Below, in pieces: positions 8,782 through 18,696 of a stretch of 64,000 nucleotides of DNA. This DNA is from Lachnospiraceae bacterium. Its GTDB lineage: Bacteria; Bacillota; Clostridia; Lachnospirales; Lachnospiraceae. The translations under genes and the position numbers were made by a program. Position 1 is the stretch's first letter. Each line of letters starts with the position of its first letter. The stretch is from NCBI GenBank assembly GCA_910575445.1, contig CAJTFW010000005.1, positions 62,001 to 126,000 of the forward strand, given 5' to 3'. Under the pieces are notes generated by a model. It was not told the origin of the DNA, did not search any database, and saw only the letters and a program-made list of their open reading frames with translations.

Positions 8782-9900
8782 CTAATAATCCTCCCGATTC
8801 TCCAGCTCCAGTTTCAGACTTTTATATTCAGTCGCAATATCCAGTGCAAGATAATCTGGTATCTCGTCCAAAAACATCTCAAGTCTTGCAAGCTCAGCCA
8901 AATCCTCATCTGATAGTCTTGTTTTCTGTACTAATTCCTTGTACTGTTCGTATTTCTTTCGCAATAGCACAGACATTTTATCCACTCCAAAATATCCTTC
9001 CACAATACCGCTGTAAGGAACATTCGACAATCCATGTTCTACCAGAAGATGATTTTCCAAATCATAAATCACGACATTGTCTAAGCTATTTAGGATAAAT
9101 GGTGAATGTGTGGAAACAATAAACTGTATATTAGGAAAAACCGTTGTCAAAAGCTCTAAAATCTTTTTCTGTAATTCCAGATGCAGATGCGTCTCTATCT
9201 CGTCAATTAACACAATACCCGGAATATCAAATTGGAACGTCTTTTCTGTCTGCTTTTCCATCCGAATTATCAAATCCACCACAATATCTAGAACTGCAGC
9301 ATAGCCACTGGATAAACTGTTAAAATCAAATGGCTCTTTTCCTTTTTCACAGATGGTAAATTGAAAAGTATCTTCATCAAAGCAAAGATGTAAGGTATCA
9401 TCTTCAAAAATCTTGCGCAGTAACTGTTCTAAATTTGCAAACCATGCTTTTATCTTCTGTGCTTTCTCTGTCTTTCCCCCAGTCGCTGCTAACGCTTCTG
9501 TCATCTTTAAGTCCAATAAATATTTGACAAAATTTTCACGAGGCCGCTCATTGATTGCATAGTAATTCCTTAATTCTATTTTTTCTACATGCTTTGGAAG
9601 CTTTGTCTCAAATATCCTGTTTGCCTGATAGTAGGCAACAACAAACACACTCCCGCCAAATAGCACTCTTTCTCCTGTCCTTTTGTTCATTTCAATAGAA
9701 ATAGCCTCAGTTTCCAAAATATCTGCAATATAAGGTGCAGCAAAGACAATCGCTATCTCCTCCAAAACACTGGTCTTACCACTCCCATTTTTCCCCGTAA
9801 AAATCAAATGCTTCCTTTTATCCTTAGCCAGTGGAATCTGGATATTTTCCAAATGCCGAACTTTTTTTATCTTCACATCTGTAATATATAACTGCTCCAT
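8782..9900 (-). CDS. ptuA: Septu defence ABC-type ATPase PtuA
   Basis: The 372-residue SMC/ABC-like ATPase has Walker A GKNGSGKT at 36-43, an LSSGYAAVL signature (about 195), Walker B GIVLIDEIETHLH and the switch histidine segment FIVSTHSPFILNS. The split arrangement with a short intervening arm is typical of OLD/RecF-like defence ATPases. Its immediate partner is the HNH gene ptuB, defining a two-gene type I Septu system. A strong AGGAGGTGAGAAG ribosome site precedes the ATG. A weak promoter-like TAAGAT lies upstream in the 91-bp gap after the Nudix gene. Base composition is more AT-rich than the neighbouring add genes, in line with a mobile defence cassette. Confidence 0.88.
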   Translation of the reverse strand: MEQLYITDVKIKKVRHLENIQIPLAKDKRKHLIFTGKNGSGKTSVLEEIAIVFAAPYIADILETEAISIEMNKRTGERVLFGGSVFVVAYYQANRIFETKLPKHVEKIELRNYYAINERPRENFVKYLLDLKMTEALAATGGKTEKAQKIKAWFANLEQLLRKIFEDDTLHLCFDEDTFQFTICEKGKEPFDFNSLSSGYAAVLDIVVDLIIRMEKQTEKTFQFDIPGIVLIDEIETHLHLELQKKILELLTTVFPNIQFIVSTHSPFILNSLDNVVIYDLENHLLVEHGLSNVPYSGIVEGYFGVDKMSVLLRKKYEQYKELVQKTRLSDEDLAELARLEMFLDEIPDYLALDIATEYKSLKLELENREDY

Positions 9901-9991
9901 CTTCTCACCTCCTTGCTCCCTTCTGTCATCTTATCACAAAAACCCTTATTCGACCATATCGATATTTTGCTCTGTCATGATATTCTGCCTG

Positions 9992-10888
9992 TCACTCTTG
10001 ATAGAAAGCCTCCAGATTCCTCTTATAAAGTCTTGCTGGCCGATGGCCAACTCCCTGTGCCATCTCTTCGGTCTCTACCACATATTTCTCAATCTTTCGT
10101 CTAAAATTCGCTGTTAAAAGCTCCTTTCCCTGAATCGTCTCGTATGCCCGCTTTAGATTCGCCAGTGTAAACTTCTCCGGCATCAAATCAAATACAATCC
10201 TCCCTGAATCTCCTGCCTCTTCCTGAAGCTTTAGATAGGCGCACAGGCTAATCCAAGCATGGTCAAAGGCTAGTCCTTCGGACTTTACAATCTCATATTT
10301 TACCGATTCATGATAATTTTGAAAGCTTTTCTCCTCTTTTACTACTGCAGAAAGTCTTACCTGGTCTCCTTCTTCACATATAAATTCCAGTTCATATATA
10401 TTTTCAATCTTAGCCCATTCTTCCTCTATCTGCTTTTTCCTGGTCTGCTTTTTACATCTTATAAAGAACCATTGTGCCTCCCATGCATCGCTCCCCCCTT
10501 GCACTTGATACCTCTCCCCATTTATCAAAGCTAAAAACGCATGTGAGATAATCCATCCTCTTGGGTCCCTGTCTGGCTTGTCAAAGACTGCAAAAGATTT
10601 TAGATATGCCGTCTCCACTCCTGTCTCTTCCAAAAGCTCTCTCTTAGCCGTCTCAAGGGTACTTTCTTCTGGACGGCAAAAACCTCCCGGAAGCGCCCAA
10701 TCTCCCTTATATGGAAATTCTCCGCGCCGAACCAACAATAACTTTAACTTTTGCTCCGGGTCCTTTCGATAATTCTCCTGGCTCTCCATTCCCATAATCG
10801 AAAATACAGCCATATCCGCCGCCAATGACGGCCTGTCATATCTGGTATAATCATATGAATCCAGATACTCTCTCTCCTCCCTAGTCAT
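9992..10888 (-). CDS. Nudix hydrolase with NrtR-like winged-helix C-terminus
   Basis: The 298-residue protein has an N-terminal Nudix domain with the complete box GFCRPEESTLETAKRELL followed by EETGV (about 68-90), where the catalytic Glu pair is present. The last 80 residues (FTLANLKRAYETIQGKEL to RPARLYKRN) form a winged-helix like that of the NrtR family, which senses ADP-ribose and represses NAD genes. Because the Nudix box is intact, it could be a true hydrolase (ADP-ribose or sugar nucleotide) rather than a pure regulator. No NAD biosynthesis gene is nearby. The ribosome site AGGAGA is the last part of the foldback repeat at 10911-10998. Confidence 0.82.
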   Translation of the reverse strand: MTREEREYLDSYDYTRYDRPSLAADMAVFSIMGMESQENYRKDPEQKLKLLLVRRGEFPYKGDWALPGGFCRPEESTLETAKRELLEETGVETAYLKSFAVFDKPDRDPRGWIISHAFLALINGERYQVQGGSDAWEAQWFFIRCKKQTRKKQIEEEWAKIENIYELEFICEEGDQVRLSAVVKEEKSFQNYHESVKYEIVKSEGLAFDHAWISLCAYLKLQEEAGDSGRIVFDLMPEKFTLANLKRAYETIQGKELLTANFRRKIEKYVVETEEMAQGVGHRPARLYKRNLEAFYQE

Positions 10889-10910
10889 CCCATTCTCCTA
10901 TTTAAGTTCC

Positions 10911-10998
10911 GCATCCGTCTATGCCATACCCTGGCTTCGGAAGGACTTTTGTCCACTATGTGGCCAAAAATCCTTCGGGGTATGACATAGACAGATGC
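10911..10998. repeat. Foldback repeat A between addA and the Nudix gene
   Basis: An 88-bp imperfect inverted repeat occupies almost the whole gap. Read on the minus strand, the arm beginning GCATCTGTCTATGTCATACC pairs with the arm ending GGTATGGCATAGACGGATGC, and the pairing continues through GAAGGA and TTTT to a GTGG/CCAC tip with a 3-nt loop; one arm has a 7-nt insertion. The flanks (CTATATAAAACAGCATCTG before, GGATGC..AACTTAAATAGGAGA after) match those of the foldback at 40166-40255. It begins just after the addA stop, and the AGGAGA serves the next gene. Confidence 0.75.
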
Positions 10999-11002
10999 TG
11001 TT

Positions 11003-14000
11003 TTATATAGCTACCACTTTCCCAAGTGCAAACGAATAAATCAGTCGCTCCTTTACCCGTTTCCCTGTCACCATCTCAAGTGCTCTTTCATAATACCCAA
11101 GTTGCACCTGATATCTTTCCACAAGCTCCTTCTCCTCGCGCACCCAGTCCGTCTTGTAATCCAGTATAACCACCTCGTCGCCCTCGTAGAAAAACGCATC
11201 GATAATTCCCTGAATCAGTACCTGCTCATCCTTGTCTAAGCCATCTGCCTCATTCCCTGGAATCCCTATCACAAAAGGTTGCTCCTTGTATAACTTCTTG
11301 TTTTTCTTCGCCTCTAACATTCTCTTCGCCAAATCACTCTTTGCAAATGTTAGAAAATCTGCCGGGCGAAGGCTTTTCTTCTCTTCCTTAGTCAATTTCC
11401 CAAGGCTTTCCAAACGCATCAGTTCTTCTTTTACTGCCTGAAGTGTCTTTGCCTTTCGCACCTTCTCAAAGTCCATACACTCCATAATCATATGATAAAG
11501 CGTTCCTCTTGCTGCTCCTGTCTTCTCCTGGGTCTTTTCTATAAATTGTGGCAGAATTGGCACAAGCTCTGTCTCCTGATATAAAGCTTCTGCGTACTCT
11601 GTCTCCTCCTGCATCCGAAGATTTTTAAGCTCTGTTACTGTATATTTCTGTTTGGTCTTTACTCCTAAATCCCAGGAATACTCCCAGGAGAGCTTCTGTT
11701 CTACCTGTGCATACAACTCTTCTTCCTTTGGACGGAATAATATCATTTTTTCCATCTCATCCCGTGTCAATGCATCCTTTACCTGTGCCTGCACTGCATG
11801 TTCCACAATATCCGCTAGAGAAATTCGTGCCCTTTTGATACTACTGCCCCTTGCCTTTTGGCCTGCTAACACCCAGGCAAGGCTGCAATCCGCAGAACTT
11901 AACTTCAGATAAGGAAGCTTCTCCATAGAAGTTGCCCCTTCTTCCATCAGCAGTCGTTCCTTTCCCATCCCGGTTAGAATCAATTTCTCCTTTGCCCGTG
12001 TCATCGCCACATAGAGCACCCGGAGTTCTTCTCCTAAGCCATCTCTTAGATGCTGCCGCTTGATAAATTGCTTTAGTATGGTAGGACGCTTCATTCGGCT
12101 TTCAAGGTCCACATAGTCCAGACCAATCCCATACCGGTTGTGAAAGACTGCCTTCTCGCGGCTCTCCTGCCGGTTAAAGCTCTTTCCCATCCCGGCTACA
12201 AAGACCACCGGAAACTCCAATCCCTTACTGTGGTGGATACTCATAATCTGTACAGAGGATTTGCCTGCTCCTGCAATATCTGCCTCTCCAAAATCCACCT
12301 GGTATTTCTGCATCCTCTCAATATACCGGATAAAATGAAATAAGCCATGGTAGCTAATCTTTTCATAGTCCTGCGCCTTGCTAAGCAGCATCTCCACATT
12401 GGCCAAACGCTGCTCACCGCCTGGAAGTGCGCGGATTTCATCTAAGAAACCAGTCTCCGTCAGTATCTGCCATAAAAGCTCATGCATCGATGTACAGGCT
12501 GCCAGCCTTCGATAGCGTTTCACCTGTCCAAAAAAGGCGGCTAATCGTTCTCGAAGCTTTGCGTTCTTCCCTTTTTCCAGATAGTTTTGGCAAGCTATCG
12601 CATATCGCTCTTCTGGAAATTCCGCCTTAATCACAGCCATCTCCTCCGAAGTAAAACCGCCTAAGAGACTGTGCATCGCCGCTGCAAGCGGAATCTCCTG
12701 GGTTGGATTGTCCAGCACGCGAAGATACGACAGCAATGCCTCCACCTCCATCGTCTGAAAATAGCCTTCCCTCGACTGTGCGCTTGCTGGTATTCCCTCA
12801 TCGTTTAGAACACGCACAAAGGTCTCACTCCATCCTGACATTGTACGAAGCAGAATCACAATATCTCCGGGCTGTACAAGGCGCAGTTCCCCTTCCTCTG
12901 TCACCATCTCTTCTTCTAACATCCGGCGAATCCTTGCAGCGATTACATGTGCTTCTGCCTCCGCCTTTGTCCAGTTGCACTCCGGGCGAAGCTCCTCCCA
13001 TTCTTCGCTAGAAAGTAAAAGAAGCTCCGCGGTACATGCCGGATTTTCAGGATAACTGGCTCCTGCTTTAAGCGCTGCGGCCTCGTCATACACAATGCCT
13101 CCAAGCTCCTTTATCATAATCCTTTCAAACACTTCATTAACTGGAGTTAATACTTCTTCCCGGCTTCTGAAATTCTGATGAAGGTCAATGCGCACACCTT
13201 CTTTTCCTGCCTCATACTGACTATATTTCTCTAAGAAAAGTCCGGGCTCTGCCTGGCGAAAGCGATAGATGCTCTGCTTGACATCTCCTACCATAAAGCG
13301 GTTATCTTGTCCTTTGCGGCTTTTACAGATACTGTTTAGGATTGCTTCTTGTACAAGATTACTGTCCTGGTACTCATCCACCATAATCTCTGCAAAATAA
13401 TCTGCAAATATATCCGCTGCCTCTGATGGCACAAGTTCACCATCCACTTCTCTTGTCAGAATCCGAAGTGCCAGATGCTCCTGGTCGGAAAAGTCAAGGA
13501 TATTTTGTTTGCGCTTTTTCTCTTCTAGGCGCTCTAGGAAACGAATGGTAAGCTCCGTATAAGTTTGTACATTTTGTGCGGTCTTTTGCATCTGCTCCAT
13601 CAAAAGGTCGCCTGGTAGTTGAAAATACTGTTTTATTAGACCTTTGATAACATCTTTGATACCATTTCGGATATCAATAACCTCGTCGCACAGATTCTCA
13701 TCTACGTCCGCCATCGCCTTAGAACGACGACTTGGAAGACGCTGCCACTGAACATTAACCACTTGTTCTTCAAAGTCTTCTACGCGCTTACAGCGCATAA
13801 GAGCACATAAAAATTCCTCATCAGAGTGCAGTGTTTCTTCATATAAGAAAGGCCCCGCTGCTGACAGCGCCATCTTCTTAGCCCGTCGAATCTGTGTCAG
13901 ACAATCCTTTACTACTGTCTGAAGCTCTGTCAGCACTGCCTTAGCCCCCAGAAAATCACTCCAGGATGCTTTCTCTGGCAAGTCATAGTAGGTCATGCTC

Positions 14001-14581
14001 TCCTTTAACCAGCGAACCGGCTGCGGACTGGCAATCGCATATTCATACAGCTGAAGTAAAAGTTCCACTAACCCGCTTCCCCGGTTGCCGCTTCCATAGC
14101 TCTCTGCAAACTGCATAAATTCCGGCGATTTTTCTTCATAGGCTTCCTCTAAAAGTTCCTCTGCAATATCATGCTTTAAAAGCCGCATCTCCCCTTCATC
14201 TGCTATCCGAAAATTGGGATTTAGGTCAATCGTATGAAAATAGTTGCGTATCACATACAGACAAAAACCGTGAATCGTTGTTATCTGTGCCCTTGCTAAC
14301 AGTGCTTCCTGCCTTTGCAGCCACTCATTCCCCGGGTCATCCATAAGCCTTTTTTGCAGTGCATTGCCAATCCGCTCTTTCATCTCTCCGGCAGCTGCCT
14401 TTGTAAAAGTCGTAATCAACAAACGGTCCACATCCACCGGATGCTTGTCATCGGTAATCAGCGATAAAATCCGTTCCACCAAGACCGCTGTCTTCCCGGA
14501 GCCGGCAGCAGCAGAGACAAGAAGGTTTTGCTCTCTAAAATCAATGACTTTTTTCTGGTCTTTTGTCCACGTTACACTCAT
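11003..14581 (-). CDS. addA: ATP-dependent helicase/nuclease subunit A (AddA)
   Basis: The 1192-residue UvrD-family helicase has motif I VSAAAGSGKTAVLVERI (22-31 and on), motif II VDEYQDSN, and motif VI LRVLYVAMTRAKEKLIL. A C-terminal PD-(D/E)XK nuclease domain follows, with the segment VILDYKTDWV. With AddB it makes the AddAB helicase-nuclease that resects double-strand breaks for RecA. I chose the ATG at 14579-14581 because its ATGA overlaps the addB stop and GGAGGAGGAG lies just upstream. A start 9 codons earlier would sit inside addB. Confidence 0.95.
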   Translation of the reverse strand: MSVTWTKDQKKVIDFREQNLLVSAAAGSGKTAVLVERILSLITDDKHPVDVDRLLITTFTKAAAGEMKERIGNALQKRLMDDPGNEWLQRQEALLARAQITTIHGFCLYVIRNYFHTIDLNPNFRIADEGEMRLLKHDIAEELLEEAYEEKSPEFMQFAESYGSGNRGSGLVELLLQLYEYAIASPQPVRWLKESMTYYDLPEKASWSDFLGAKAVLTELQTVVKDCLTQIRRAKKMALSAAGPFLYEETLHSDEEFLCALMRCKRVEDFEEQVVNVQWQRLPSRRSKAMADVDENLCDEVIDIRNGIKDVIKGLIKQYFQLPGDLLMEQMQKTAQNVQTYTELTIRFLERLEEKKRKQNILDFSDQEHLALRILTREVDGELVPSEAADIFADYFAEIMVDEYQDSNLVQEAILNSICKSRKGQDNRFMVGDVKQSIYRFRQAEPGLFLEKYSQYEAGKEGVRIDLHQNFRSREEVLTPVNEVFERIMIKELGGIVYDEAAALKAGASYPENPACTAELLLLSSEEWEELRPECNWTKAEAEAHVIAARIRRMLEEEMVTEEGELRLVQPGDIVILLRTMSGWSETFVRVLNDEGIPASAQSREGYFQTMEVEALLSYLRVLDNPTQEIPLAAAMHSLLGGFTSEEMAVIKAEFPEERYAIACQNYLEKGKNAKLRERLAAFFGQVKRYRRLAACTSMHELLWQILTETGFLDEIRALPGGEQRLANVEMLLSKAQDYEKISYHGLFHFIRYIERMQKYQVDFGEADIAGAGKSSVQIMSIHHSKGLEFPVVFVAGMGKSFNRQESREKAVFHNRYGIGLDYVDLESRMKRPTILKQFIKRQHLRDGLGEELRVLYVAMTRAKEKLILTGMGKERLLMEEGATSMEKLPYLKLSSADCSLAWVLAGQKARGSSIKRARISLADIVEHAVQAQVKDALTRDEMEKMILFRPKEEELYAQVEQKLSWEYSWDLGVKTKQKYTVTELKNLRMQEETEYAEALYQETELVPILPQFIEKTQEKTGAARGTLYHMIMECMDFEKVRKAKTLQAVKEELMRLESLGKLTKEEKKSLRPADFLTFAKSDLAKRMLEAKKNKKLYKEQPFVIGIPGNEADGLDKDEQVLIQGIIDAFFYEGDEVVILDYKTDWVREEKELVERYQVQLGYYERALEMVTGKRVKERLIYSFALGKVVAI

Positions 14582-17500
14582 GAGCTCTCCTCCTCCAATC
14601 GCTTCCAAATCTCTGCTTTATCCAGTGGACGAAGCCTACGCTTCTCACACCCGGCAAGCTTTCTGTCAAAGCCACAGATACTATGATATTTGCAAAAATG
14701 ACAGGCATCTTCTTCTCCTAATTCATAAGGATAGATTTGAATATCCCCTTTTAGTATCCGCTCGCCATATTCTAAAAGCTTTTTCTGCACATGCTTGGTT
14801 AGCTTTTGAAACTGCTTCTGACTGGCTACCGAAGACGATGCGGTATAGCTTCCGTCCTTTTTAAACTTAATCGGAAGGACATCAGAACTGTCTGCCATCT
14901 CCTTATCCATCAGTGCAACCACTTCCCGGTCTCCATTGACCAGGCCATTCCATGCCAGCTCTTTTAGCATCTGTTCTTCTAAATTTACATCTTCATCATA
15001 GTCTAACATAGGGTCTTCGATATGATAATAAAACATCCCTGCTGGCTCGACTTCCCCATTCTGTTTACGGCTCTCCATATCCAGTGCAGAATTCAGATAG
15101 ACCACCAGCTGTAACTGAAGTCCATAGTAGATACTTGTCAGGTCAAAACGGGTGCTTCCACTTTTATAGTCAACAACCCGAACATATGTTTTATCATTCT
15201 GTTTACAGATATCAATACGGTCGATTCTGCCTCTTAGGCGCATTCTTTCATCTTCTGATAAAAGCATGGTCACACTGGGAAGCTGCTCTAAATTCCGAAA
15301 AGAGACTTCTGTCTCCTCCGGGAAAAAGGAGCCTTTTTGCAGCTGTTTTAAGACGGCCCATGCCGTTCGCTTGCCAATACGACGCACCCTCTCTAAAATA
15401 TACTGGTCTTCTGCACGTGAGGAGAGTACGCGGTCTCCATACTCCTCCATCGCCCGGTTCAGTGCTTCTTCCATCCAGGTATCCCTCTTGTCGTCCGGCA
15501 CGTGGAACCAGTCATAAGGGCTGTTGTCTACCGCATCTGAGAAATATTTCAGCGCACTGTGAAAGACATTTCCCATATCTACTGCCTGTAAGCCATAGGT
15601 CTCTCTCTCTTCAAGCTTTAAGCCATACTGTAGAAAATGTGAATAAGCACAAGCGGCAAATTGTTCAAGCCTTGTCACGCTTCCCTCTAGCAAGGTTCCA
15701 TAGAGAGCTCTTGCCACTGCCCGGCTGATGCCATTCTCCCGGCTGATATAGCAGACCGCATCCATCAATCGCTCCAAAGAATGTTGCCATTCTCTCTGGT
15801 TGGCATACCACTGTATTAATGCAATCTCTTCTTCGGTCGCCTGCTGCGCATGCATCGATAACAGTGCTTCTGTAAGCTGTGGGATACTGTCTGCAGCGGT
15901 TACAAGATGTTCTAGATTCTCCTTTTCTTCCTCTAACACAATCGGTACCTTTGGGAAAAGTTTTTGTACCTGTGCAATCAGCCAGGAAGCTCTCAGTGAA
16001 CTGCCACTCTCATCGGTTAAGCTCCAGCTTAGATACAATCTTTGTGAAGGTTTTGTCAGACTTAGATAAATATAGAATTTCTGAATATAGGTCTCCTGCC
16101 TTGAAGTCGGTGCCAACTCCACCTGCTGCTCCTCTAGAAGCTCTCTGTCCATCTCAGAGAGAATTCCTCCCCTGCTCTTGTCTTTTGGGACACTTCCTTC
16201 ATTTACCCCCGCAAAGAATAAGACCTTGACATCTTTTAGACGGCTTCTCTCCATATCTCCGACAACTACCTGGTCTGTTCCTGCAGGAATCATACCAACT
16301 TTCATCTCCGACAATCCAGCGTCCAAAAGCTCTGCATACTCAGAAAACTCCATCTTGCAGTCCCCAAGAAGCATTACCATCTTGTCAAAAAGCTCTATCA
16401 CCATACCATAAATCTGTGCATACTCCTTCGCTTCTGCAAAATCACCTTCTAACTCATATTGTTCCTCGTATGCCTTTAGCTGCTCCTGTATGGAAAGAGA
16501 GGTAAGATAGTCATAGACCGCCTTTGTCATCTCCTTTACGTCTGTACGCTTGCTTCTTAGGCTCTTTCGTAGCTCCTTTAAACCCTCTACCGCCTTCTCC
16601 CGGTAGAGATTGAGTGTGGCAAGCTCCTCCTCTTCCATTCCCCGAAGTGGCCTCTTCCACTCTTTGTTCCAGCCAGAGAAACGGCGAATTCCTTTGGCTA
16701 TCACATAGTTTTCCAGTAAATCCACTTCCTCCATCGAGACCTTTGTCATACCGCTTCGCAGCAGCCGAAACATCGCCTCATAAGTAAAGTCCTCCTGTAT
16801 CACCGCAAGCAATGCGCGCAAAAACTCCACAAATGGGTTTTTCAAAACATCCTTTTTCCGGTCGATAAAGCCTGGAATCAAAAGCCTTGTAAATACCTGC
16901 TCCAAAAGCGTTCCATAGATATCAAGATTGCCTGTAACCACTGCAATATCCCGATAGCGAAGCTTCTCATCCCGGATAAGCCTCTGAATCTCTCTGCCGA
17001 TATAGGCTGCCTCTGCCCTTGGCGTGCGGGCTGCCACAAGTGCCAATTCCTTGGTCTTATCTCCCCAGAAATCTTTTCCATGGCGAAAGACATTGGCTTC
17101 TAGAAAACGAAGTGCCGATGCACTCTGAAAACGACTTTTTTCGCCTGCCTTTACTATCAGCGGACGGCGCACAGGTACCTGCACTTCCCCGCAGAGTTTT
17201 CTAAGTCCGGCAATCGTCTTTTTTGTCATATAAAAGAGCTGATACTCTGCCCCCATCTCAAATGGTTCTTCTCTTTCATCCAGTGTCAGTGTTACATATA
17301 TTTCTTCTGATAATATCAAAAGTTTTCTAAGAAGTCCCAACTGTACCGGAGTAAATCCTGTATAGCCATCCAGCACAATTACGCTGTCTTTGATTGCGGC
17401 CGACTCCTCCACGCTTTCCGAAAGCGCACCCAAAAGCTCCTCTGCGGTCAGATAGGTATCTTTTAGGTATTCCTGAAAACTCTCATAGATAAGTTTTAAA

Positions 17501-17973
17501 TCCTTTAATTTAAACTGAAGCTGCGGGTTTTTCTGATTCTGTTCAATCAGCGCAGACAGCTGTTCCTTTGTGATACGATACTGTGTAAATTCCGAGATTA
17601 ACGATTTAATCTCAGAGATATAGCCAAGTCTCTTTAGATTTTTACCCAGAAGTGTAAGTTCTTCTTTTTTCTCTTCTGCAAGCCGGCGAAGAATCAGATT
17701 CTTTCCGGTATCCTCTAAAATCTTTCGATGTTCCCCGCCCACTTCATGAAAGACCCTGTGTGCTAACCTTTCAAAACTTAATACGTCGATATTCATAATG
17801 CCATGGCGTGGATGCATCATCACCAGGTCTTTTTGTGTCTGCATCGTAAACTGCTCTGGTACAATAATCAAATATTGCTTTTCAGGATGCTCCATCGATG
17901 TTTTGATGATTTTCTGAAATATATAGTAGGATTTTCCAGCCCCGGAATTTCCCAGTATCAACTGTAGTGCCAT
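14578..17973 (-). CDS. addB: ATP-dependent helicase/deoxyribonuclease subunit B (AddB)
   Basis: The 1131-residue protein begins with the AddB P-loop (LILGNSGAGKSYYIF) and has degenerate helicase motifs. Its C-terminal nuclease domain has YKSGS in the VRVVDYKSGSTRF block. Four cysteines for the 4Fe-4S staple are visible: one in LEQFAACAYSHF and three in CHFCKYHSICGFDRKLAGC. This cluster stabilises the nuclease domain in characterised AddB. It overlaps addA by 4 bp, so the subunits are coupled. It follows tcdA by 18 nt. Confidence 0.95.
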   Translation of the reverse strand: MALQLILGNSGAGKSYYIFQKIIKTSMEHPEKQYLIIVPEQFTMQTQKDLVMMHPRHGIMNIDVLSFERLAHRVFHEVGGEHRKILEDTGKNLILRRLAEEKKEELTLLGKNLKRLGYISEIKSLISEFTQYRITKEQLSALIEQNQKNPQLQFKLKDLKLIYESFQEYLKDTYLTAEELLGALSESVEESAAIKDSVIVLDGYTGFTPVQLGLLRKLLILSEEIYVTLTLDEREEPFEMGAEYQLFYMTKKTIAGLRKLCGEVQVPVRRPLIVKAGEKSRFQSASALRFLEANVFRHGKDFWGDKTKELALVAARTPRAEAAYIGREIQRLIRDEKLRYRDIAVVTGNLDIYGTLLEQVFTRLLIPGFIDRKKDVLKNPFVEFLRALLAVIQEDFTYEAMFRLLRSGMTKVSMEEVDLLENYVIAKGIRRFSGWNKEWKRPLRGMEEEELATLNLYREKAVEGLKELRKSLRSKRTDVKEMTKAVYDYLTSLSIQEQLKAYEEQYELEGDFAEAKEYAQIYGMVIELFDKMVMLLGDCKMEFSEYAELLDAGLSEMKVGMIPAGTDQVVVGDMERSRLKDVKVLFFAGVNEGSVPKDKSRGGILSEMDRELLEEQQVELAPTSRQETYIQKFYIYLSLTKPSQRLYLSWSLTDESGSSLRASWLIAQVQKLFPKVPIVLEEEKENLEHLVTAADSIPQLTEALLSMHAQQATEEEIALIQWYANQREWQHSLERLMDAVCYISRENGISRAVARALYGTLLEGSVTRLEQFAACAYSHFLQYGLKLEERETYGLQAVDMGNVFHSALKYFSDAVDNSPYDWFHVPDDKRDTWMEEALNRAMEEYGDRVLSSRAEDQYILERVRRIGKRTAWAVLKQLQKGSFFPEETEVSFRNLEQLPSVTMLLSEDERMRLRGRIDRIDICKQNDKTYVRVVDYKSGSTRFDLTSIYYGLQLQLVVYLNSALDMESRKQNGEVEPAGMFYYHIEDPMLDYDEDVNLEEQMLKELAWNGLVNGDREVVALMDKEMADSSDVLPIKFKKDGSYTASSSVASQKQFQKLTKHVQKKLLEYGERILKGDIQIYPYELGEEDACHFCKYHSICGFDRKLAGCEKRRLRPLDKAEIWKRLEEESS

Positions 17974-17991
17974 CTGTCCCTCCCTGCTTTC

Positions 17992-18696
17992 TTAATGCAA
18001 TAAATCCTTTACAACCTCTGATGCCAGTAAAAGTCCCGCTGTCCCAACGCTAAAGACTAAGCTTCCCGGTGTCACCTTCCCGGACTCACTTCGTACTTCT
18101 TTTAATGGCTTTACTGCCTCTTCCGTAGAATATACCACTTTCAGATGTTCAATGCCCCGCTTTTTCAGTTCTCTGCGCATCACACGCGCCAATGGGCATA
18201 TCTTTGTCTGACTGATATCTGCCACCTCAAAGTTTGCCGGATTCCATTTATTACCAGCTCCCATTGCGCTGATAAGTCTTGTCCCATATTTTTTACAGTG
18301 TTCTGCCAGTGCCAGCTTACCGCTAACCGTATCAATCGCATCCACCACATAACTGTACGCTTTAAAGTCAAAAGTATCCGCATTTTCCGGTAAAAAAAAG
18401 CACTCCTGCGTCTCCACACAAGTATCCGGGCAGATATCCGCAATCCGCTCCTTCATCACTTGTGTCTTATACTTCCCAAGAGTGCTGCAAAGCGCGATAA
18501 TCTGCCGGTTCAGATTGCTTTTGCTGACTATATCATGGTCAATAAGCACCAGATGCCCCACACCACTTCTAGCCAGTGCCTCTGCCACATAGCCTCCCAC
18601 GCCTCCGATACCAAAGACCGCTACTTTTGCCCTCTTAAGCTTCTCTAGTCCTTCTTCTCCTGTCAAAAGCTCTGTTCTTGCAAATATCTCATCCAT
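17992..18696 (-). CDS. tcdA: tRNA threonylcarbamoyladenosine dehydratase (TcdA/CsdL)
   Basis: The 234-residue E1-like protein opens with a Rossmann GIGGVGGYVAEALARSG (from about 29) and an ATP-binding DHDIVSKSNLNRQI block. It also has the segment VVDAIDTVSGKLAL. Length and the ICPLARVMRRELKK segment fit TcdA, which cyclises t6A37 to ct6A in ANN-decoding tRNAs. ThiF and MoeB are less likely because no thiamine or molybdopterin genes are near and the zinc CxxC pairs of MoeB are absent. The start overlaps the larE stop by 8 bp. Confidence 0.9.
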   Translation of the reverse strand: MDEIFARTELLTGEEGLEKLKRAKVAVFGIGGVGGYVAEALARSGVGHLVLIDHDIVSKSNLNRQIIALCSTLGKYKTQVMKERIADICPDTCVETQECFFLPENADTFDFKAYSYVVDAIDTVSGKLALAEHCKKYGTRLISAMGAGNKWNPANFEVADISQTKICPLARVMRRELKKRGIEHLKVVYSTEEAVKPLKEVRSESGKVTPGSLVFSVGTAGLLLASEVVKDLLH

